Below the pieces are notes generated by a model that did no database searches, had not been told where the DNA came from, and worked only from the letters and a program-made list of their open reading frames with translations. 33,577 nucleotides of DNA from the NCBI GenBank assembly GCA_045617725.1, contig JAZLJD010000081.1:1-33577 (forward strand), written 5' to 3'. Shown here one piece after another: positions 6,101 to 15,051 of this stretch. Position 1 is the stretch's first letter. Each line of letters starts with the position of its first letter. The DNA comes from JAZLJD01 sp045617725. Its GTDB lineage: Bacteria; Bacillota; Clostridia; Lachnospirales; Lachnospiraceae. The position numbers were made by a program, and so were the translations under genes.

Positions 6101-8763
6101 GTAAGTGTCTTTTAATAGATGGATACAGTATTATCAACCGTGCCTTTTACGGAATGCCTCCCATGAACAATTCCTCGGGGGTTCCGACCGGTGCAATCTA
6201 TGGCTTTTTGAATATCATGTTTCATTTTATCGACGAGGAGCAGCCGGATTATCTGGCTGTTGCGTTTGATGTTTCCCATCCTACTTTTCGTCATGAAATG
6301 TATAAGGAGTATAAGGGCACCAGAAAACCTTTTCCCGATGATTTAAAGAGTCAGATTGCCTTAATTCGTTCGCTCCTTACAAAGATGAACATTCCCATTG
6401 TGGAACTAAAGGGATATGAAGCAGATGATGTACTTGGCACGCTGGCAACGATGGCCGCAGGGGAAGGTATTTCGGTATCCCTTGTGAGCGGTGACCGGGA
6501 TCTTTTGCAGGTGGCTACGGATCGGATTAAGGTTCGCATCCCGAAGACTAAGGGTGGCCAGACCATTGTGGTAGATTATTACGAACAGGATGTACTTTCG
6601 GAGTATCAGCTTGATACGAAGCAGTACATTGAATATAAAGCCCTTTTGGGCGATACTTCCGACAATGTGCCCGGTATAGCCGGCTGCGGCGAGAAAACCG
6701 CGACGAAGCTGCTTCTTGATTATGGCAGCATACAGGGCATCTATGAGCATCTTTTAGAGATTAAGAAGCCTGCCTTAAATAAGGCACTTTCAGAGGGCCG
6801 GGAGCAGCTGATGCTCAGCCTAAAGCTCGTTACCATCAAGAAGGATGTTCCGCTTTCCTTAACTCTTTCCGACATCGCGGTCAAAGAGCATTATACCGAG
6901 GATGCCTATGCTGAAATGAAAGAGTATGAGCTTAAGAGCTTTTACAAGCGGTTTGAGAATGTGACCGCAGCGGTCGCCAAAAACGAACTTTCACTTACCA
7001 AGTGCTCAAGTCTCTCCGAATGGGAGCAGAAGGCTTCCGATATGCAGGGAGACAGTCTTGCACTATGCATAAAGCCACTTAAAGGCGCCGATTTTCATGA
7101 GGAATCCTCAGGGCAGATGAGTCTTGTCTTTACAAAGCCCGAGGATATGTATCTGTATTGCGTCGGAAACGGAAGGGACAGTGTACTTTATGTAGTAGCC
7201 GGTGAACCTAAGGAGCCGCTGTTTAAGGACTGCGACCGGGAAATCATTCTTTTTGGCGCCAAAGACTATTATGACCTCGTAAGCTACAGCGAAAGGGTAT
7301 CCGATGTCAAAATCCTGGCATATTTGCGGAATCCGATTGCTTCCGGATACTCCGTGGCAGCACTTTCTTCGGAGCTTTTGGGCGAGACCACCATATCGGA
7401 AGAGGAATTTTTAGGGAAATCCGATGTATATGATTTATATCAGAATAAGCCGGACGAGGTAATTAAGTTCTACGGCCACTATGTGAATGATTTGTGCAGG
7501 GTGAAACCGCTTCTTTACGAGCGCATTGCGGACATGGGCATGGCAGACCTTTATAGTACCGTGGAGATGCCGCTTACCTACGTGCTGTATTCCATGCAGA
7601 AGGAAGGCATGCTTGTACTGCCTTCTCGTCTTAAGGAGTATTCGCAGGAACTTTCGCAGGGAATTGAAGCACTTCAAAAAACCATTTACGAAGAAGCCGG
7701 GATGGAATTTAACATTTTGTCCCCGAAGCAGCTCGGAGAAGTCCTTTTTGAGAAGCTTGGGCTTAAGGGCGGCAAAAAAACAAAATCCGGGTATTCCACC
7801 GCTGCCGATGAGCTTGAAAAACTGGCTGCCGAGAATCCGATTGTTGACAAAATTCTGGAATACAGAGCCCTTACGAAACTGAAGTCCACCTATGCGGACG
7901 GACTGTGCGGATATATAACAGAAGACGGCAGGATTCATACGAAGCTGCATCAGACGATTACTGCGACCGGAAGGCTTTCTTCCTCCGATCCGAATCTTCA
8001 GAATATTCCGATTCGAACGGATTTGGGCCGCAGAATCCGCAAGGCATTTGTCCCGAAGGAAGGATATGTCTTTGTGGATGCGGATTATTCCCAGATTGAG
8101 CTGCGACTTCTGGCACACTTGTCGGGCGACGAACAGCTGATTGCCGCATATAACGAGAGTGCGGATGTTCACGCCATCACGGCATCCAAGGTATTCCATG
8201 TTCCTCTTTCCGAGGTAACCCCGGAATTAAGACGCAATGCCAAGGCAGTAAACTTCGGCATTGTGTACGGAATTTCTTCCTTCGGACTCGGACAGGATCT
8301 TTCGATTTCCAAAAAGGAAGCCCAGAAGTACATTGATGATTATTTTGCGGCTTATCCCGATGTTAAGGAATATTTAGATCAAATGGTAGCAAGTGCCAAA
8401 GAAAACGGCTATTCCACGACCATGTACGGACGAAGAAGACCGATTCCCGAGCTGACCGGTGGCGGAACCAACTTCATGCAGCGAAGCTTTGGGGAACGCG
8501 TTGCAATGAATGCACCGGTGCAGGGAACCGCAGCCGATATTATTAAAATCGCTATGATTCGTGTATTTAAGCGTCTTAAGCGAGAGAATCTCAGAGCACG
8601 ACTGGTACTTCAGATTCACGATGAACTGTTAATCGAAGCACCGAAAGAGGAAGAGGAAATCGTCAAAGCCATCCTGAGCGAGGAAATGGCACAGGCAGCT
8701 TGTATAAAGGTCCGGCTGGAAACCGATGTGCACAGCGGCACGGACTGGTATGAAGCAAAATAG
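6097..8763 (+). CDS. polA: DNA polymerase I
   Basis: PolA fills gaps and removes RNA primers in lagging-strand synthesis and repair. The 888-aa product has an N-terminal 5' nuclease domain (about 1-290: YEADDVLG, SGDRDLLQ, ALLGDTSDNVPG). A middle region (about 300-470) has the 3'-5' exonuclease fold remnant but no DxE metal-binding motif, so proofreading is probably lost as in Bacillus PolA. The C-terminal polymerase domain has motif A DADYSQIEL (Asp661), motif B RRNAKAVNFGIVYG (from about 712) and motif C QIHDE (Asp842). It overlaps the upstream zinc-finger gene by 4 nt; coaE follows 9 nt after the stop, the common Firmicutes polA-coaE order. Confidence 0.97.
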   Translation: MSKCLLIDGYSIINRAFYGMPPMNNSSGVPTGAIYGFLNIMFHFIDEEQPDYLAVAFDVSHPTFRHEMYKEYKGTRKPFPDDLKSQIALIRSLLTKMNIPIVELKGYEADDVLGTLATMAAGEGISVSLVSGDRDLLQVATDRIKVRIPKTKGGQTIVVDYYEQDVLSEYQLDTKQYIEYKALLGDTSDNVPGIAGCGEKTATKLLLDYGSIQGIYEHLLEIKKPALNKALSEGREQLMLSLKLVTIKKDVPLSLTLSDIAVKEHYTEDAYAEMKEYELKSFYKRFENVTAAVAKNELSLTKCSSLSEWEQKASDMQGDSLALCIKPLKGADFHEESSGQMSLVFTKPEDMYLYCVGNGRDSVLYVVAGEPKEPLFKDCDREIILFGAKDYYDLVSYSERVSDVKILAYLRNPIASGYSVAALSSELLGETTISEEEFLGKSDVYDLYQNKPDEVIKFYGHYVNDLCRVKPLLYERIADMGMADLYSTVEMPLTYVLYSMQKEGMLVLPSRLKEYSQELSQGIEALQKTIYEEAGMEFNILSPKQLGEVLFEKLGLKGGKKTKSGYSTAADELEKLAAENPIVDKILEYRALTKLKSTYADGLCGYITEDGRIHTKLHQTITATGRLSSSDPNLQNIPIRTDLGRRIRKAFVPKEGYVFVDADYSQIELRLLAHLSGDEQLIAAYNESADVHAITASKVFHVPLSEVTPELRRNAKAVNFGIVYGISSFGLGQDLSISKKEAQKYIDDYFAAYPDVKEYLDQMVASAKENGYSTTMYGRRRPIPELTGGGTNFMQRSFGERVAMNAPVQGTAADIIKIAMIRVFKRLKRENLRARLVLQIHDELLIEAPKEEEEIVKAILSEEMAQAACIKVRLETDVHSGTDWYEAK

Positions 8764-8772
8764 GAGTTCACT

Positions 8773-9375
8773 ATGATTACAATTGGGATAACAGGCGGCG
8801 TGGGAGCCGGAAAAAGCAGCATACTAAGTTACCTGAAAGCTCACTATAACTGTACGGTACTGCTCGCTGACAATCTGGCCTCCGAATTGAAACAAAAGGG
8901 AGCGGTCTGTTATGCACCCATTGTATCGCTACTGGGTGACGGTATATTGGATTCCATGGGAAACATTGACAATAAAAAGATGGCAGCTCTGATTTTTGAT
9001 AATGCGGAACTGCTTGGAAAGGTCAATGCAATCATTCATCCCGAAGTCAAAAAGGAAATCGTAAGACGGATTGAGGAAGCAGGGCGCAGCCTTAAAACGG
9101 ATTATTTCTTTTTGGAAGCGGCACTTTTGATTGAAGAACACTACGATGAAATTCTGGATGAAATATGGTATGTATATGCCTCGGAACGTGTTCGCAGGAA
9201 GCGACTTAAGAAAAGCCGCGGTTACAGTGATTCGAAGATTGACGACATTATGGCCAGTCAGCTTTCGGAAGAAGAATTCAGGAGGGCAACCTCTTTTACC
9301 ATACGGAATGGCGGACCCCGTTTTGTAGCAAGAATGGACATTCGTAGAAAAATGAAGGAGTACGGCAAATCATGA
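8773..9375 (+). CDS. coaE: Dephospho-CoA kinase
   Basis: CoaE phosphorylates the ribose 3'-OH of dephospho-CoA, the last step of CoA synthesis. The P-loop GGVGAGKS is at residues 8-15; LLADNLA and the basic lid RVRRKRLKKSRG follow at the usual positions. The 200-aa length is normal. AGGAG lies before the ATG. Its stop overlaps the start of the FtsA-like gene by 4 nt, so the two are likely co-translated. Confidence 0.93.
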   Translation: MITIGITGGVGAGKSSILSYLKAHYNCTVLLADNLASELKQKGAVCYAPIVSLLGDGILDSMGNIDNKKMAALIFDNAELLGKVNAIIHPEVKKEIVRRIEEAGRSLKTDYFFLEAALLIEEHYDEILDEIWYVYASERVRRKRLKKSRGYSDSKIDDIMASQLSEEEFRRATSFTIRNGGPRFVARMDIRRKMKEYGKS

Positions 9376-11417
9376 AAAAAGCTATGTCAGATCAAATGGT
9401 TTTTGGCCTTGATATTGGAACCAGAAGCGTTGTGGGCATTGTAGGTATGAAGAGCGGAGAACGCTTTGTTGTAATGGGGCAGAGCATTCGCGAACATCAG
9501 ACCAGGTCCATGCTGGACGGGCAGATTCATGATATTGGCGCTGTCAGTGCAACGATTAAGGAAGTAAAGGAAGAACTCGAAGAAGGCCTTGGGTTTGACC
9601 TAAGTCGTGCCTGTATTGCGGCCGCAGGTCGTGTACTGCGTACCATGCAGCATACGGTGGAGATTACTTTTCCGCAGGAAAAGACCATTACGGAAGAAGA
9701 TATTACAACGCTTGACATGATGGGAACCAGTCAGGCCTATGACCGTTTCCAAAAAGAGCATTCGCAAGAAGAGAAGTTTTATTGCGTCGGATATTCGGTT
9801 ATTCATTATTATATGGACGGCAATATTATTTCCAATCTTTTGAATCATAAAGCGACTTCCATCAAGGAGGATTTGATAGCAACCTTCCTGCCCTACGATG
9901 TTGTGGACGGACTGAATAAGGCTGTTGAACTGAGCGGCCTTGAAGTTGCAAGTATGACCCTCGAGCCCATTGCGGCCATTGAAGTTGCAATTCCTGTTTC
10001 GTATCGAATGCTGAATCTGGCACTTGTAGATGTGGGCGCCGGAACCTCCGATATTTGTATCACAAGAGACGGAACCATTGCAGCCTACGGAATGATTCCG
10101 ATTGCGGGCGATGTTCTTACAGAAGACCTTACCCAGCACTGCCTTGTGGATTTCAATACGGCCGAATATATCAAGAAGGAGGCCGAGAAGTCCGGTAGTG
10201 CTACCTATAAGGATATTATGGGACTTGAACAGACCATTACCGAGGATGAAATATTAAATGTCCTTGAAAAGCGTGTCGATGAGATGACGGACAAGGTTGC
10301 TTCAAAGATTTTGGAACTTAACGGCGACAAACCGGTAAGTGCTGTCTTTGTTGTTGGCGGCGGCGGTCGAATCCCCGGATATACGAAGAAGCTGAGTGAG
10401 AAACTGAATATAAACAATCAGCGTGTTGCCATACGAGGCGAGGATGTCATGACGAAGGTCGAATTTCCTGCCGGCATGCGTAAGGATTCCCTGATGGTTA
10501 CGCCGGTGGGAATCTGCTTAAATTACTACGAGCAGGCCAATAACTTTATCGTTGTTTCCTTTAACAATAAGCAGGTTAAGCTGTATGACAATTCGCACCT
10601 TGTAATAGCGGATGCAGCGATTACCGCAGAGTTCGATAACCGCGATCTGTTCCCGAAACGGGGCCGCGAGCTCAATTTCACGGTCAACGGAAGCAGACGT
10701 ATCGTGCGTGGTGAGCCGGGCGATGCTGCCGAAATTACCTTAAACGGCGAGCCGGCAGATGTTCATACCGAGATTCACGGCAAGGATGTCATCGTAGTGA
10801 AGCCCTCCACCGCAGGCGAAAAAGCAAGGCTTATGCTTTCAGAACTTCCGGAGATGAAATCAACTCTTAAAATCATCGTTATGGGAGCCATGGTTACGGT
10901 GCCTGCAGCACTTCATGTGAACGGAGTTCTCGAAAGTCCGGACTATGAAATCAAAGAGAACGATGATGTTACGGTATGCGAGTACTATCTTTTGGGCGAC
11001 CTTCTAAAGTATCTGGATATTTCCGTTAAAAGCGGTACAATCGTTATGGTAAATAACGAGGAGGCAACAAACGATACGAAGGTATATTCTAACTTTAGTG
11101 TTGCCTTTAAGGAGCCCGTTAGTCAGGAACAGGGGCCGCAGGAATCCTCTAAAGCTACCGAAACGGATTCGGCGAATGCGGAGAATCCGGTAGTTCCCAC
11201 GCAGGAACCCCACAGTATTTTCGTCACGGTAAACGGCAAGGTGATGGAACTGAAAGGAAAGCCTTCCTACGTGTTTGTTGATGTTTTCGAAGTACTTGAT
11301 TTTGATTTAACGGCCGGAAACGGAAGGGAGATTATTACGCTCCATAACAAAGCGAAAGCAGAATACATGGACGCCCTTCATGACGGAGATATCCTTGATA
11401 TTTATTGGAAGGAATAG
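9372..11417 (+). CDS. FtsA/PilM-superfamily actin-like protein with long C-terminal extension
   Basis: The first 370 or so residues form an actin-like ATPase of the FtsA type: phosphate-1 loop FGLDIGTRSVVG (about 12-23), phosphate-2 loop VDVGAGTSDI, and adenosine motif VFVVGGGGRIPG. Residues 370-681 are extra: an all-beta-looking region, then two segments that resemble each other (LHVNGVLE... near 514 and VTVNGKVME... near 616, the latter ending with the GDILDIYW motif), separated by a Ser/Thr/Glu-rich linker. They may be duplicated beta-grasp (ubiquitin-like or SLBB-like) domains. I see no C-terminal amphipathic helix as in canonical FtsA. It starts inside the coaE stop. It is probably a cytoskeletal or division-associated protein, but not necessarily the divisome FtsA. 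Confidence 0.75.
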   Translation: MKKAMSDQMVFGLDIGTRSVVGIVGMKSGERFVVMGQSIREHQTRSMLDGQIHDIGAVSATIKEVKEELEEGLGFDLSRACIAAAGRVLRTMQHTVEITFPQEKTITEEDITTLDMMGTSQAYDRFQKEHSQEEKFYCVGYSVIHYYMDGNIISNLLNHKATSIKEDLIATFLPYDVVDGLNKAVELSGLEVASMTLEPIAAIEVAIPVSYRMLNLALVDVGAGTSDICITRDGTIAAYGMIPIAGDVLTEDLTQHCLVDFNTAEYIKKEAEKSGSATYKDIMGLEQTITEDEILNVLEKRVDEMTDKVASKILELNGDKPVSAVFVVGGGGRIPGYTKKLSEKLNINNQRVAIRGEDVMTKVEFPAGMRKDSLMVTPVGICLNYYEQANNFIVVSFNNKQVKLYDNSHLVIADAAITAEFDNRDLFPKRGRELNFTVNGSRRIVRGEPGDAAEITLNGEPADVHTEIHGKDVIVVKPSTAGEKARLMLSELPEMKSTLKIIVMGAMVTVPAALHVNGVLESPDYEIKENDDVTVCEYYLLGDLLKYLDISVKSGTIVMVNNEEATNDTKVYSNFSVAFKEPVSQEQGPQESSKATETDSANAENPVVPTQEPHSIFVTVNGKVMELKGKPSYVFVDVFEVLDFDLTAGNGREIITLHNKAKAEYMDALHDGDILDIYWKE

Positions 11418-11426
11418 TGTAACTTT

Positions 11427-12224
11427 ATGAGACTTTGTTCCATAGCGAGTGGATCTTCCGGCAACTGTATTTATGTCGGAAGTGACCATACGCATATTCT
11501 GGTTGATGCGGGTATTCCGGGCAAAAGAGTAACGGAAGGACTTAATGGCCTGGACCTTGATATAGGCGATATAGATGCTATACTGATTACTCATGAGCAT
11601 GCGGATCATATAGGCGGTTTGGGTGTTCTTTTGCGCAAGAAGAACATTCCGGTCTATGCTTCCAAGGGTACGATTATTGAGCTTTTAAAGAATAAATCCC
11701 TCGGGAATCTTGCGGGGATTCCTTTCTTTGAGGTAAAAGAGGATTCTCCCATAACTATCGGCGATGTTACGGTGAATCCCATGAAGATCAGTCACGATGC
11801 CAGAGAGCCTTTGGCATATCGGTTTTCAAACGGGGATGCGAAAGCCGCAATCTGCACGGATTTGGGAGAATTCACGGATTACACCGTGGAAGCTCTTAAG
11901 AATATGAACTGTATTCTCCTTGAGTCCAATCATGACGTGCGGATGCTTCAGGTCGGACCTTACCCGTATTACCTGAAACGGCGTATCTTAAGCGAGCACG
12001 GTCATCTTTCCAATGAAAGTGCCGGGAAGTTACTCAACAAAATCGCCCATGACGACCTTAAATATATTCTTCTTGGGCACCTTAGCAAGGAGAATAATCT
12101 GCCACAGCTGGCTTATGAAACGGTTTGTGTGGAACTCGATATGGGTGATTCAAAATATAAAGCCAATGACTTCGATCTATCGGTTGCGAGCCGTTACGAG
12201 AGAAGTAAAATACTGGAATTTTAA
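11427..12224 (+). CDS. MBL-fold metallo-hydrolase, WalJ/YycJ-like
   Basis: The 265-aa product has the metallo-beta-lactamase signature THEHADH (His56, His58, Asp60, His61) and an early SIASGSSGNC segment characteristic of YycJ/WalJ (VicX). Later metal ligands appear in LLESNHD and LGHLSKENN. YycJ-type proteins are proposed 5'-3' exonucleases linking replication and wall growth, but here the usual walRK neighbours are absent, so the assignment is by similarity only. It begins 9 nt after the FtsA-like gene, with a poorly placed Shine-Dalgarno site (AAGGA about 14 nt upstream). Confidence 0.85.
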   Translation: MRLCSIASGSSGNCIYVGSDHTHILVDAGIPGKRVTEGLNGLDLDIGDIDAILITHEHADHIGGLGVLLRKKNIPVYASKGTIIELLKNKSLGNLAGIPFFEVKEDSPITIGDVTVNPMKISHDAREPLAYRFSNGDAKAAICTDLGEFTDYTVEALKNMNCILLESNHDVRMLQVGPYPYYLKRRILSEHGHLSNESAGKLLNKIAHDDLKYILLGHLSKENNLPQLAYETVCVELDMGDSKYKANDFDLSVASRYERSKILEF

Positions 12225-12234
12225 GGAGATTAAG

Positions 12235-12507
12235 ATGAAGAAAACAATTATTACGGTAGTAGGTAAAGACACGGTCGGCATTATTGCGAAGGTATGTACA
12301 TACCTTGCCAATAACCACATCAACATTCTTGATATTTCGCAGACCATTGTGGATGACTATTTTAACATGATGATGATCGTTGACATGAATTCTTCCATCA
12401 AACCGTTCGGCGATATTTCCAAGGAACTGGAGCAGATCGGTGAGGAAATCGGAGTTATCATAAAATGCCAGCGTGAAGAGATTTTCTCCAGCATGCATCG
12501 TATATAA
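12235..12507 (+). CDS. ACT domain-containing protein (UPF0237 type)
   Basis: This 90-aa protein consists of one ACT domain (TVVGKDTVGIIAKVCTYLA, then IVDDYFNMMMIVDM), a fold that usually binds amino acids. The frame is open further upstream through the MBL gene, but ATG 12235, with AAGGAG seven nucleotides before it, is the clear start. The next gene encodes a UPF0210 protein, and these two families are widely found as neighbours, which suggests that the ACT protein regulates or partners the UPF0210 protein. No substrate can be read from sequence. Confidence 0.9.
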   Translation: MKKTIITVVGKDTVGIIAKVCTYLANNHINILDISQTIVDDYFNMMMIVDMNSSIKPFGDISKELEQIGEEIGVIIKCQREEIFSSMHRI

Positions 12508-12531
12508 TTCCGGGAAGGACATGAAAGAACA

Positions 12532-13896
12532 ATGATTAATATTTTTGAAGTAAATGAAACGAACAAGATGATTACCAAAGAGAATCTTGATGTTCGTACC
12601 ATTACGCTCGGTATCAGCCTGCTGGATTGCGTTTGCGATGATGTGGACGAGCTTGCAGAGCGTATCTATAAAAAGATTACCAAGATGGCACGGAATCTTG
12701 TGAAGACCGGCCGTGAAATTGAAACGGAATACGGAATTCCCATCGTTAATAAGCGTATCAGCGTAACCCCGATTTCTCTGGTCGGAGCCAGTGCCTGCAA
12801 GACGGTGGACGATTACGTAAAACTGGCTCAAAGTCTTGACCGTGCAGCCCAGAAGGTAGGCGTCAATTTTATCGGCGGCTTTTCCGCTTTGGTATCAAAG
12901 GGTATGACAAAGAGCGATGAACTACTGATTCGTTCCATCCCGAAGGTGCTTTCTACCACAAAGATTGTATGTTCCAGCGTAAACCTTGGATCTACCAAAA
13001 CCGGAATTAATATGGATGCGGTCAGACTCATGGGTGACATCATTAAGGAAACCGCTGTATTAACAAAGGATGAGGATTCCCTCGGCTGTGCCAAACTCGT
13101 AGTATTCTGTAACGCACCCGATGACAATCCTTTTATGGCAGGTGCATTCCATGGTGTTACGGAAGCAGATGCCATCATCAATGTCGGCGTTTCCGGTCCG
13201 GGCGTTGTAAAGAATGCCCTTGAGAAGGTCAGAGGCGAGAACTTCGAAGTCCTTTGCGAGACGATTAAGAAGACCGCATTTAAGGTAACAAGAGTCGGAC
13301 AGTTGGTAGCACAGGAAGCTTCCAAACGACTCGGAATTCCTTTTGGCATCGTGGATTTGTCTTTGGCACCGACTCCGGCAGTAGGAGATTCCGTTGCGGA
13401 CATCCTTTGTGAGATAGGCCTTGAATATGCAGGTGCGCCCGGAACGACGGCAGCACTGGCACTCCTTAACGATCAGGTCAAGAAGGGCGGCGTCATGGCT
13501 TCCTCCTATGTGGGCGGTTTAAGCGGAGCTTTCATACCGGTCAGCGAAGACCAGGGCATGATTAATGCAGTAGAGGCCGGTGCACTTACCATTGAGAAAT
13601 TGGAAGCAATGACCTGCGTATGCTCCGTAGGGCTTGATATGATTGCAATTCCGGGAGATACACCGAACACTACCATAGCCGGAATCATTGCGGACGAAAT
13701 GGCCATCGGTATGGTCAACCAGAAGACCACCGCAGTACGTGTCATTCCCGTTATCGGCAAGGGCGTGGGAGAGAATGTTGTATTCGGAGGATTACTGGGG
13801 TATGCTCCGATTATGCCGGTGAATTCGTTCTCCTGTGAGGCATTTGTAAACCGTGGTGGCAGAATTCCGGCACCGATTCACAGCTTTAAAAATTAA
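12532..13896 (+). CDS. UPF0210 (DUF711, PFL-like) protein
   Basis: The 454-aa product matches the UPF0210/DUF711 family, related in fold to glycyl-radical (pyruvate formate-lyase-like) barrels. Seen motifs include FEVNETNKMI and MIVDVRTITLGISLLDC-like N terminus (VRTITLGIS), NIMVGVSGPG-type INVGVSGPGVV, and a conserved C terminus NRGGRIPAPIHS. Its biochemical function is unknown in the literature I know. I see no glycyl-radical RVxG loop. It lies 24 nt after the ACT gene. The Shine-Dalgarno site is weak (GAAAG 4 nt before ATG). Confidence 0.92.
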   Translation: MINIFEVNETNKMITKENLDVRTITLGISLLDCVCDDVDELAERIYKKITKMARNLVKTGREIETEYGIPIVNKRISVTPISLVGASACKTVDDYVKLAQSLDRAAQKVGVNFIGGFSALVSKGMTKSDELLIRSIPKVLSTTKIVCSSVNLGSTKTGINMDAVRLMGDIIKETAVLTKDEDSLGCAKLVVFCNAPDDNPFMAGAFHGVTEADAIINVGVSGPGVVKNALEKVRGENFEVLCETIKKTAFKVTRVGQLVAQEASKRLGIPFGIVDLSLAPTPAVGDSVADILCEIGLEYAGAPGTTAALALLNDQVKKGGVMASSYVGGLSGAFIPVSEDQGMINAVEAGALTIEKLEAMTCVCSVGLDMIAIPGDTPNTTIAGIIADEMAIGMVNQKTTAVRVIPVIGKGVGENVVFGGLLGYAPIMPVNSFSCEAFVNRGGRIPAPIHSFKN

Positions 13897-13920
13897 CTTT
13901 TGTGGGGAGAGTTGATTACT

Positions 13921-15051
13921 ATGGTGACAGTAAAAGAAGTAAAGACAAAAAGTGATTTGCGTAAATTCGTGGATTTTCCCAATGAGTTATACAAGGACAA
14001 TCCGTATTTTGTCCCGGCGTTTTTCTCCGATGATATGGCAGATTGGAATCATAAAAAGAACCCTGCCTTCGAATACTGTGACGCCAAATGCTTTTTGGCC
14101 TATAAGGACGGGAAGATTGTCGGTCGTATCGGAGCAATCTTAAGCCACAAGGCCAATGAGAAATTCGGGACAAAGAGAATGCGTTTTTCGCAGGTCGATT
14201 TCATCGATGACTATGAAGTCTCGAAAGCTTTGTTTGAAACCGTGGAAGCCTGGGCGTTGGAAATGGGGTGCAATCAGGTTCACGGACCTTTGGGATTTAC
14301 GGACATGGACCGCGAAGGTATGCTGGTTTCGGGCTATGACCGTATGAATCTCTTTTATACGTATTACAATCATCCTTACTATATCGATCATCTTGAGAAG
14401 CTTGGCTATGTAAAGGATGTGGACTGGAAGGAATACCTCATTCATATTCCGGGACCCGAAAGCGAGCAGTCTGTGAAACTTGACAAAATTGCCCGCTTTG
14501 TATTAAGACAGACCGGTTATCATGTGGCGGAAGTGAAGAGACGCCGCGATTATAAGCCCTATATCCGTAAGGTATTTGAGCTTGTTAATATCTGCTATGC
14601 ACCGCTTTACGGTGTGGTTGAACTGAATGAAAGACAGGTCAAGAAATATGCCGATAAATTCATTCCGCTTATCAATCCGGATTATGCATGCTTTGTTATG
14701 AATGACCGTGATGAAATGGTTGCCTTCGGTGTTTTGGCTCCTTCGGTTGACCTGGCTATTAAAAAGAGCCAAGGAAGACTGTTCCCCTTTGGCTTTATGG
14801 GAGTACTTAAAGCACTTAAGAAAAACGATCGTCTGGATATGTTTTTGGTAGCCGTAAGACCGGAGCTGCAGGGCAGCGGCATCAATGCCATCATGCTGGA
14901 TTATGCCCTTAAGAACGCAATCAAAAATGGAATCCGGTTTGCGGAAACCGGACCCCAGCTTGAGGTGAACAGTAAAGTTCTGACACAGTGGGATATGTTC
15001 GACAAGGAACAGCACAAGACCAGAAGATGCTTTATTAAGGATATTGGATAA
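13921..15051 (+). CDS. GNAT-like (YghO-type) protein of unknown substrate
   Basis: The 376-aa product begins with a GNAT-like segment (about 1-90: KSDLRKFVDFPNELY, FLAYKDGKIVGRIGAI) and ends with a second one (VAVRPELQGSGINAIMLDYA at about 310-330, an acetyl-CoA-loop-like QGSG), so it may be a tandem acyltransferase fold as in YghO-like proteins. ATG 13921 is chosen over TTG 13900 because GGGGAG lies 10 nt upstream. Its 3' end overlaps the convergent tmcAL by 17 bp, with no terminator between them. Substrate and pathway are unknown. Confidence 0.7.
   Translation: MVTVKEVKTKSDLRKFVDFPNELYKDNPYFVPAFFSDDMADWNHKKNPAFEYCDAKCFLAYKDGKIVGRIGAILSHKANEKFGTKRMRFSQVDFIDDYEVSKALFETVEAWALEMGCNQVHGPLGFTDMDREGMLVSGYDRMNLFYTYYNHPYYIDHLEKLGYVKDVDWKEYLIHIPGPESEQSVKLDKIARFVLRQTGYHVAEVKRRRDYKPYIRKVFELVNICYAPLYGVVELNERQVKKYADKFIPLINPDYACFVMNDRDEMVAFGVLAPSVDLAIKKSQGRLFPFGFMGVLKALKKNDRLDMFLVAVRPELQGSGINAIMLDYALKNAIKNGIRFAETGPQLEVNSKVLTQWDMFDKEQHKTRRCFIKDIG

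Noticed and set aside
6997..7500. Possible frameshift or damage in polA because exonuclease motifs are missing
   Set aside because: The frame is continuous and length normal; loss of the 3'-5' exonuclease metal ligands is common in Firmicutes PolA.
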